Of a stretch of DNA of 64,000 nucleotides, positions 57,201 through 64,000 are shown piece by piece (position 1 is the stretch's first letter; every line of letters starts with the position of its first letter). The stretch covers positions 47,830,359 through 47,894,358 of the forward strand of contig NC_085865.1 of assembly GCF_034702125.1 (NCBI RefSeq). The letters run 5' to 3'. Below the pieces are notes generated by a model, which did no database searches, was not told the DNA's origin, and worked only from the letters and a program-made list of their open reading frames with translations. Made by a program: the position numbers and the translations under genes. The stretch is from Engraulis encrasicolus. Taxonomy: Eukaryota; Chordata; Actinopteri; Clupeiformes; Engraulidae.

Positions 57201-58259
57201 AAATTAATCTCACCAAGACTTCCTGTCACTGCTGTTCGGACCAGTTTATCGATCTGATACTTCAGCTTCTGGTCCAGTGGTCGCATCTTCTCCAGTATCT
57301 AGAGAGAACCAGCAAGATGACAGATCTCAAACCTGCGATGACTTCCAGTGAAAGCAGACAGTAAACTGTAAACCTTATCAAACGACTCACTGTTCTGACA
57401 GTAACAAGTCTGTGGATTGCTTCACTGTCTTTCAAACTCTGTCCCTCCGTCTTCAGACTGATCAGATGGGTTACATCTTGCAGGTAAAAGAGCAGCAATT
57501 GGTACCTTACGTCAAGGTAGGACAACCCCTACAACATACAGAACGGATCGTTAGATCTTAATGGACGCAGAAAGAGTGGCGGCGACCATAGTAAAATGCT
57601 TTAATGTGGTTACCTTTGACGTCCGATATGCCTTGTCCTTCACTTTCTTGATCAGGTTCTGGACATGACTTGTTACTGAAACAATCTAGTATATCAACAT
57701 GAACAGAGTCAAACATATAGCCAACCACAAAAACAAAAAGTACACATACATAGCCTGGTGTTGATTCAAAACAAGTCTGTAAATGACCGTCGTATGGTGA
57801 AGACCTACTTGTTCTGTGAGGTTGTTGAATAGTTTCACAGCAGCAGGCAAATCACTGTCCACCAAAACCTACAACATGAAAGCACAACAGTAAGCTTAAT
57901 TGACATGACACAGAGAACGAATCTGATTGTATAACTAGCACTATTGTTATGACACTAAATGCAGTTGTATATTAACAATGTGCACGTAATAAGACAGCAA
58001 CATTTAGGGTATCAGTCCAGTTTACAACTTTTAACAGATAGTGTATGTTGATGATAAGCTAACGCCATCGACCATGCTACAGCTAATCAAAGCTGTCATT
58101 TTAGGATTGTTTATTCATACACGTGGTTATGAAGTACACGGCTCACTACTATTTACTACTCACTGTACTATGACTTACGAAGGCGAATGGTTATTGTAAC
58201 AAAAATGTTTATAACCACTGTTAGCTTATACTCACGTTGTCATCCTCGGACGCCGCCAT
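54212..58259 (-). CDS. ngdn: Neuroguidin (Sas10/C1D family)
   Basis: Vertebrate neuroguidin binds eIF4E and CPEB in translational control, and its family acts in small-subunit ribosome biogenesis. Eleven coding exons on the minus strand: 58259-58236, 57868-57809, 57685-57614, 57528-57391, 57298-57214, 57075-57023, 56905-56785, 56248-56074, 55357-55210, 54846-54786 and 54231-54212. All have GT-AG ends and consistent phases. The protein has 318 residues (human 315). It starts MAASEDDNVLVDSDLPAAV and the Sas10/Utp3/C1D helical region spans about 9-100 (GLSYLDVRYQLLLFYLQDVT). Then come MRPLDQKLKYQIDKLVRTAV, an acidic linker (LSESEGSDVEGGG), KKYVPPRIAPMHY, SSVIQELRQQYSDAPEEIRD and a lysine-rich tail ending GRKKG-like AFKKGR. 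These match human NGDN throughout. It is tail to tail with pabpn1. Confidence 0.96.
54396..54684 (-). mobile_element. tRNA-headed SINE, third family (in ngdn intron 10)
   Basis: The minus strand starts with a tRNA-like head (GCAGTCGTGGGTAACTGGTT, B-box-like GGTTCAACTCC). It continues through GAGCACTGCTCCCTTGG and GGGCTGCCCCCTTGCACGGG to a tail CTTTCACTTCACTTC. A headless relative is at 59668-59880. Confidence 0.7.
55478..55650 (+). mobile_element. tRNA-headed SINE (CCGGGTCNTTTCC family) in ngdn intron 8
   Basis: Head GCGCTGTGGTGCAGCGTGCT, B box CGGTTCGAGTCC, body GGTCATTTCCCGATCCC and tail CCTATCAAATAAAGG, ending in a TA repeat. Inserted antisense to ngdn. Confidence 0.8.
55905..56042 (+). 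repeat. Uninterrupted copy of the repeat split at 3338-3890
   Basis: GCTTTGGCTGGGCCCAGG runs directly into AAAAAGTCAT, showing the site that is occupied by the insertion at 3359-3754 in the other copy. Confidence 0.65.
56335..56518. mobile_element. TA-flanked foldback MITE in ngdn intron 7
   Basis: Imperfect inverted arms (TATGCCAAGAACCTGGATAA and its partner ending TTCTTGGAATA). The ends resemble those of the element at 47462-47757. Confidence 0.55.
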
Positions 58260-58309
58260 TTTGATTTTATGACCGGAACTACTGACTACGGCAAGCGAGA
58301 GGCGAAGAA

Positions 58310-58715
58310 ACTATTTATTTATTTATCCTTTATGTAGCCACTGTCCCATTGAGACTAGAGTCTCTTCTTCCAGGGAGTCCTGGTAAAAATGGCAGCATAC
58401 ATATAGTTACAGACACAGACAAACACAGACAAAAAGGAAAACAAATGTACAAAAACACATTAAGAAGAATAAGTTACAAGTCATAATGAGGGCAGAGAGT
58501 CCATACTATCTTCTGCAACTCATTCCATGGAGCATAGAAAGAAAAGCCTGTTTTCCCTAATTCAGTGCGAGGAGTGCAAGACTGTAGTAGCTTGTGAGGA
58601 ACGTGTGCCATAAGATAAAGTACAAAAAGTCAATAAATTACAGATATAATAGGGAAGTTTGCCCAGTGCCTTTGCAATAAAAAGTAACATATGCAATTTA
58701 CGCCTTAAATAGGCC
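58310..58715. repeat. Probable degraded interspersed repeat upstream of ngdn
   Basis: It begins with a TTTA run and contains GAGACTAGAGTCTCTTC (a short palindrome), CAGACACAGACAAACACAGA and GCAACTCATTCCATGGAGC. It looks like a non-LTR element end but I cannot assign it. It lies directly upstream of the ngdn start, so the ngdn promoter must be compact. Confidence 0.35.
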
Positions 58716-58721
58716 TACATG

Positions 58722-58886
58722 CAGGGTGCGATTTGTCGGAAAACCAGAAGGGGGGATACGTTTCAGATTTCAAGCAATTTCAATGGAATTACATTGAACT
58801 GTGATAAAATCATGTAGAAAAAGTGGCGATATCAAGACCAGGAGGGGGGACAATCCCCCCCATCCCCCCCTACAAATCGCACCCTG
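58722..58886. mobile_element. hAT-type MITE, 165 bp
   Basis: Perfect 15-bp terminal inverted repeats (CAGGGTGCGATTTGT and complement). A perfect 8-bp duplication CCTACATG flanks it (58714-58721 and 58887-58894). Confidence 0.92.
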
Positions 58887-59667
58887 CCTACATGGATGCA
58901 GACTTTAGAGTAGGCCTACAGATCTGAAATCACAAAGGTTCTTGAGGGGGCACCTGTCACAAATCGCAATGCAGAATGATAAACTGCATCCAGTTCCTTG
59001 AGGAGACTAGTAGGGCTCTAAGGCGAGAAATCGTTATGCGCTGGACTGAAGCACATAATTCGGGATTGGAAGACATCCTAGAAGGGGTGCCCCTCGACAA
59101 AAAATTGTCTACCATGTCATATACAATATGTCATGTTGGTAATGCATTACATTGTTATTTGACATTATACTTAGCTGACAATGTTAATATAGTCCTCAGC
59201 AGAGATGATGCAAGGGTAGCCTGCTTGACCAGATTGATGAAACTACAAAAATGTAGGCACATAGTGTGAAAGTATGGGGGAGTCTGTGCTTACATGCTTG
59301 ACAGCAAATGTAACATTGTGAACGATTTCAGAAGATTCTTGGTCTGAATTGAAATGAGCATTGCCCACACTAAAACTATGGTGACAATAGAGTCTGCTGC
59401 TAATGCTCGCTCAGCAGCATCTGAATCGGATAGTGTCAGTGCAAGATGTCCTTGGTAGCAGGTTCTCCATCCTCTAATTTCCATAACAGATATATTTTAT
59501 TTGTAGAGATGGTAAAGGACAGGACATATTCCCTCTTTTAATTTGTCTTAAAGCAAGACAACGGCTTACATGAAAAATAAGACACTTTACCACCTTTATA
59601 AACCTCAGCCAATGATTTTAACTGTATTAAGCCCCAAAATAGTGGCATACCCCTTTTAAGGTCTGGG

Positions 59668-59880
59668 TATTGTGAAGTGAAAGCTCACCTGGGAAAGACC
59701 AACTCCCATTGTCATTGTGACACAGTACTCCACAGCACACAAGTGCACACTGCGCACAATGACATTGCATTTATGCCGCACCCGTGCAAGGGGGCAGCCC
59801 CGGCGGCCCTAAAGGAGCAGTGTGGTAGGATGGTACCATGCTCAGGGTACCTCAGTCATGGAGAAGGATGTGCAAGCCAC
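59668..59880 (-). mobile_element. SINE fragment, third family
   Basis: Homologous to 54396-54600 (GTCATTGTGACACAG, GCACCCGTGCAAGGGGGCAG and TCAGGGTACCTCAGTCATGG on the plus strand) but without a recognisable tRNA-like head. Confidence 0.65.
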
Positions 59881-59930
59881 TCCATTCTGTTTGTTTGTAG
59901 CCATAATTTTGCTTGCTTGCGTGTTTGGGG

Positions 59931-60316
59931 TAGGGATGGCGAAAATTGAAAAAACTCTTAACCGGTTACTGAGACTCATTAACCGGTGGTTAACCGGTTA
60001 ACCGGTAATCTTAAATAATACAACGTTTGCGTGCCTGATATGCACAGCACTGTTTTTTTTTTATTATTATTTTTCACAAGCCTTTTTTTTCGCTGCGCAG
60101 ACAGGACCTGCCATGTCCAGCCACTGTTGCCAGATGGAAAATGCTGAATTATCGTACTAAAACCTCAAAATTATCATTTTTTGGGGGGCTTTTTGGGAGG
60201 AAATTATAATTAATTATTATCATTATTACAACCAGTTAACCGGTGACAGAAAATTTTAACCGGTTAAAGTTGATCCGGTCGATTATCGGTTAACCGGTTA
60301 CCGGTTAACATCCCTA
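59931..60316. mobile_element. hAT-type MITE with AACCGGTTA arrays, 386 bp
   Basis: The ends are TAGGGATG and CATCCCTA. A perfect 8-bp duplication GTTTGGGG flanks it (59923-59930 and 60317-60324). Multiple TTAACCGGTT motifs are clustered in both subterminal regions. A fragment of the GTTGCCAGATG element (about 60124-60220) is embedded in the middle. Confidence 0.9.
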
Positions 60317-60427
60317 GTTTGGGGTCATTATCTTGAAACATCCACTTCAAAGGCATTTTCCTCTTCAGCATGGCAACTTAGCTTCTTCCAGCAGGCCTAT
60401 TCTGATGTGTTGAACCTGACCCATAAT

Positions 60428-60713
60428 CCACATTACATTACAGTGCATTACATTGAACTGAGCTGATGCTTTAATTTGTTCAAAGCGACTTTATTATTAT
60501 TATTGGTTATTATTATTGGACTTTATTGGTTACGGTCCCTGGAGCAATGTGGGGTTAGGTGCCTTGCTCAAGGGCACTTCAGCCATGGATGGAGATGTAG
60601 GGAGAGGTCCCGGGGGAGCCATGGATGGAGATGTAGGGAGAGGTCAGGGGGGATTCGAACCAGCAACCCCTAGATTGAAAGACCAACTCTCTAACCACTA
60701 GGCCACGGCTGCC
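60428..60713 (-). mobile_element. tRNA-headed SINE with CCTTGAGCAAGGCA core, near complete
   Basis: The minus strand reads the head GCAGCCGTGGCCTAGTGGTT, B box GGTTCGAATCC, AAGTGCCCTTGAGCAAGGCA, TTGCTCCAGGGACCG, then AAAGTCGCTTTGAACAAA and an ATGTA-type tail. A 35-bp internal tandem duplication is visible at about 60587-60655. Confidence 0.8.
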
Positions 60714-60736
60714 CTTGCCCTTGCCCTCTACCACAT

Positions 60737-60919
60737 CGTAGTACGAAAACATTCTGAGATCATGACGCTTGCACCACCTTCCTTCATCATCTTCACTGTG
60801 TAGTGTGCTTGAGTGTTTGCAGGACGTCTGACAACTGTACGTGACCCTTAGACCCAAAAAGAAAAATCTTATTTAATGGTGGTGCAAGCACCATCTTACG
60901 GGGATGTTTTCGTACTACG
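60737..60919. mobile_element. Foldback MITE
   Basis: Inverted arms of about 40 bp: CGTAGTACGAAAACATTC with GCTTGCACCACC, and GGTGGTGCAAGC with GTTTTCGTACTACG. The spacer is about 100 bp. Confidence 0.75.
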
Positions 60920-61259
60920 CTGGTGGTTCTGTTTAGCCTACCACATATCAGGGATCATGGATCAGTTTGAGTTTATGTGATTATATTGTCCTAACATGTT
61001 GGTAAATGAATTACACTTAAATTTGTCAGTTTGGGAAATTGTGTAGACATTGTTATAATGTTTAGGCTGCTGTTATGATCATTGATGTATATTAACAGTT
61101 GCTTGGGAACTTGAACAAGCATTGAGAATACAATCATATCAGATATAGTTTTTTTTTTTTTTTTTTTTTACAAATGTAACTAGTCAAATACTCCTTAATT
61201 ACAGTGCCAATTTCGGTTCTGTTATTCTGTTATTAAGTAATTAAACATGAATGTACTGC

Positions 61260-63055
61260 ACAAGATAAGAAATAGACAGGCGATAGACAGTTTAAGAAAA
61301 AGGCTGAAGTTTTTTTATTTGCAGGGACAAACTACTGTTGAATGACTTGAAATGAACATTTTTAAATAGTTAGAGTGAAAATATAAAAAGCAGCATGTTG
61401 CTCTGTAGTACCACTGAAGCTGAAGAAATACAGTATGTACAACAAAAAAGGCAAAAAGTAAGAAATGCTTTAAAAAAGCAGTGTTGTCAACACGTACAAG
61501 AATTCACAATAAAGAAATACCCATTGTTGTCATATCTTCATGAGAAATGATTAAAAAACATGTAGGTAATCTTGTAAAACAAAAACAAAAAACAAAAAAA
61601 ACAGTGCCCTCTTCTGGACATGAAATAGAATTCAAGTCAGCAAAATAACACAAAAAGCAATTACATTTCAGATTGTGCATTTTGCTTAAATTATACCATA
61701 TGGGTCCCGCATGCATCTTTTCTTTTCCCAGAATAAGCCAGAAGTGGAGGGGATACAACTGGACATTGCTCTCATGGGATATGTACATTTGGATGGGATT
61801 TTCTTTGTTGAATGATTTCCCTAAATCATATCTCAATGGGTGAGTGTCACTGCACTGTCCACTCACCATGAGGCTTTTTAAGAAACACAGGTGACAACAT
61901 TGCATAATATGGTACAAGGTGCATAATATATGCAGGCTTGATCCAAAGAAAGAAAAATAGAATATAAACAAGTAATTTACAGCCACAGTTAGGTTGATCA
62001 ATTGTTTATATCTCAACATTCTGAGTACAATCAAAATTTGGCTTAGCAAATTGACATTAGTTTTTAGTTTAATAAAGAGACCACCGATTCACACAGAGAG
62101 GCTCGACAAAAGGCCTTTCACGTGATAAAACGAAGGTCTTCATATACTTTCTTTTTCTATTATTAATATATTACAAATGTTTCAATATTTGAAGAAAAAT
62201 TGCAGATTTCATTCTTTAATAAAATAATTTATATCATTGATACAGATTAGAATTCTCTTTTTCTTTCATTTCTTTTTTTTTCTTTTAAATCTACACAAAT
62301 TAGTTAGAAAAATCTTAGTGTAAGCTCCTAGCTACATAATAGGCTCTAATGCTGCTGACCCAAAGCCCTGACCGATCTGGATGGGTACGGGCTGAGTCCA
62401 ATCCAACCCAACTGCTCGACGACAACAACCGCTGTGTCTAGTACACAACAGACTGGCAAACATGGCTCCTTTTTAGATGAACAGGCACATTATAGTAAAC
62501 GTCTCCCATCTTCACATCCCTCCTCTATTGCCCTAATAATGCAATAAATAAAAAATGACTGCTGAAATGGTAAATGATGAATAATTTAACCAACAAACAA
62601 ACAGTTAATTATATATAATAAAAAGAGAATGACATAGTGAAGAATGTCTTGTATGCATATCTTCTCCATTGACAGAAAAAATAGTGTGTACAAGGAAGAA
62701 AGTAATAAAATATGATATATAAAAAAAGAAAAATGGTTGCACTTGCTGGTAATACAATGCTCCCCCATCTTTGAATTGGTAAATAAGAGAAATAAATAAA
62801 AAAAGAAAAACTAATAAAATTTAAGGAATAAATAAAAAAAGTGATATTGATAATAGATATTAGTTATACCATCCTTTGTTTGAAACAATTTACAGCGGTA
62901 CTATTCTTGGTTTGACAATAAATAAAAACAAAATGCTCAGCAATTCCTGCTAGTAAACTTCTGCACGGTTGACCCATCATCAGAGGCAGTTTTTCTTTCC
63001 AACAATCTCGATTTCAAAGGACAAACAAGGATATGAACGAGAGTCTCTGCCTTTT

Positions 63056-63103
<48 letters not shown>

Positions 63104-64000
63104 TCGCGGCTATCTTCAAAGATAAAGTGCTGAGTGAGGAGCCTTTGGGGGAGGGGAACTGTGTACCATATCAGACCATTTAAAAGTTCACCAGCATAAG
63201 GGATCTGGAGTTCTCCTCTAGCTTTTTTTTTTAAAGATACAAAAAACTTTATGAACACTGTGGATTTTAACACCCACTAGTGAAAACAGAAAGCTTACTA
63301 AATAGGGACTACAAAACCATCAAGGTTCCAAAATTCAAAGTTGGCCTTGGAAATGTTGGCAACGTTTTTTTTTCTGTGTTAAGTAGCCCCGTTTGCAGTC
63401 CAGCACGAGTGTGTGTCTTGTCTGTGTCTCAATGACGATCCTCGGGCCTCTTTTTAAAAAAGCTAGAGCAAATTCCCTGAGGTTCATATTTTATGATACT
63501 GATAGACTTCCTTCCCCCATTGCCCTTACTGACGAAAATATAAATTAAAATGCAGCTGACCAATTCATCTCAATGATAGGTGTGGTTTGTTACGCAACCA
63601 GCATTGGGTACCCAGAGCCCTGATCAGGCGGCTTCGAAAGCCAAAAATCTTTTAACACTGCTGGTTCTCTCCCATCCCAAAAATACTAATATAACACGAA
63701 TGCTATAGCTACCGTTTGGGTGATGACACGATGAATCACACTGCTCTGCTGAAGTTTCAAAGGCAAACAAGAAAAAAAATCTCAATACAATTTTAAGGAA
63801 GGGGGTGGGGAAGGGGTGGTGGTGTATGACGTCACAGTCATCACAATGGTTCACATCAAAAGTAAATACATGAGCACAATCCAATCCCCAGGAGTTCTTG
63901 GTTTCTGTTTGTTTTAAATATATACAATACTGTCCGTTACACAATCTGGCAGTCCTTAATTACTCGCTCCCTTATACTTTCACAGGCTCCATTACCGACA
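61260..64000 (-). other. Repeat-poor AT-rich block, possible 3' UTR of a minus-strand gene beyond the right edge
   Basis: Unlike the rest of the window, these 2.7 kb show no SINE or MITE ends and are AT-rich with A/T runs. On the minus strand an AATAAA (61314-61319) sits at the left end, as expected for a long 3' UTR. I find no coding exon here. Confidence 0.3.
63055..63105. repeat. (TTTC)n microsatellite
   Basis: About 12 uninterrupted tetranucleotide units, reading GAAA on the minus strand. Confidence 0.95.

Noticed and set aside
58976..59269. 97-residue frame right of ngdn
   Set aside because: No recognised family, splice context or neighbouring exon. It may be transposon debris but I cannot support a call.
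60650..60713. tRNA gene on the minus strand
   Set aside because: It has A- and B-box-like sequences but is joined to a SINE body repeated elsewhere in the window and lacks a convincing cloverleaf.
61504..62049. 181-residue minus-strand frame
   Set aside because: Composition is hydrophobic and low in complexity, as expected from AT-rich non-coding DNA. There is no homology that I recognise.

Overview
The window is vertebrate nuclear DNA, almost certainly from a ray-finned (teleost) fish. Genes are split into short exons with GT-AG introns. Intergenic and intronic DNA is AT-rich and full of tRNA-headed SINEs and short hAT-like and TTAA-flanked elements typical of teleosts. The proteins are clear vertebrate orthologues. 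I cannot name the species.

Five protein-coding genes can be reconstructed. Left to right: dcaf11 (minus strand, only the first four coding exons in the window, 3915-6917, running off the left edge or ending before the WD40 part); thtpa, thiamine triphosphatase (minus, complete, three exons, 9331-10471); zfhx2, a zinc-finger/homeodomain factor (plus, five coding exons, 11692-23437, with one 4.8 kb exon); pabpn1, nuclear poly(A)-binding protein (plus, seven coding exons, 29293-48959, with a 2.6 kb 3' UTR to about 51540); and ngdn, neuroguidin (minus, eleven coding exons, 54212-58259). These are genes of human 14q11.2-q12, so this is a conserved synteny block. thtpa and zfhx2 are head to head as in human, and pabpn1 and ngdn are tail to tail. 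The last 2.7 kb (61260-64000) is poor in repeats and may be the 3' UTR of a further minus-strand gene off the right edge.

The genes do not form a pathway. dcaf11 is a CUL4-DDB1 substrate receptor, thtpa a cytosolic metabolite phosphatase, zfhx2 a transcription factor, pabpn1 a nuclear polyadenylation factor and ngdn a Sas10/C1D-family ribosome-biogenesis and translation protein.

Between the exons lie many mobile elements whose target-site duplications can be read directly. Five hAT-like insertions have 8-bp duplications and a sixth is weaker. Three elements are bounded by TTAA, one of them inserted into the tRNA-like head of a SINE. Two further nested insertions have an uninterrupted copy of the host repeat elsewhere in the window. 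The most notable observations are a 39-bp minisatellite at the dcaf11 exon 2 boundary that copies the 5' splice site in frame, a zfhx2 gene that appears to lack the long N-terminal part of the family, and A-rich tracts just after the pabpn1 stop codon that fit the known autoregulation of that gene. I found no bacterial-type system, CRISPR array, or rRNA or functional tRNA gene.
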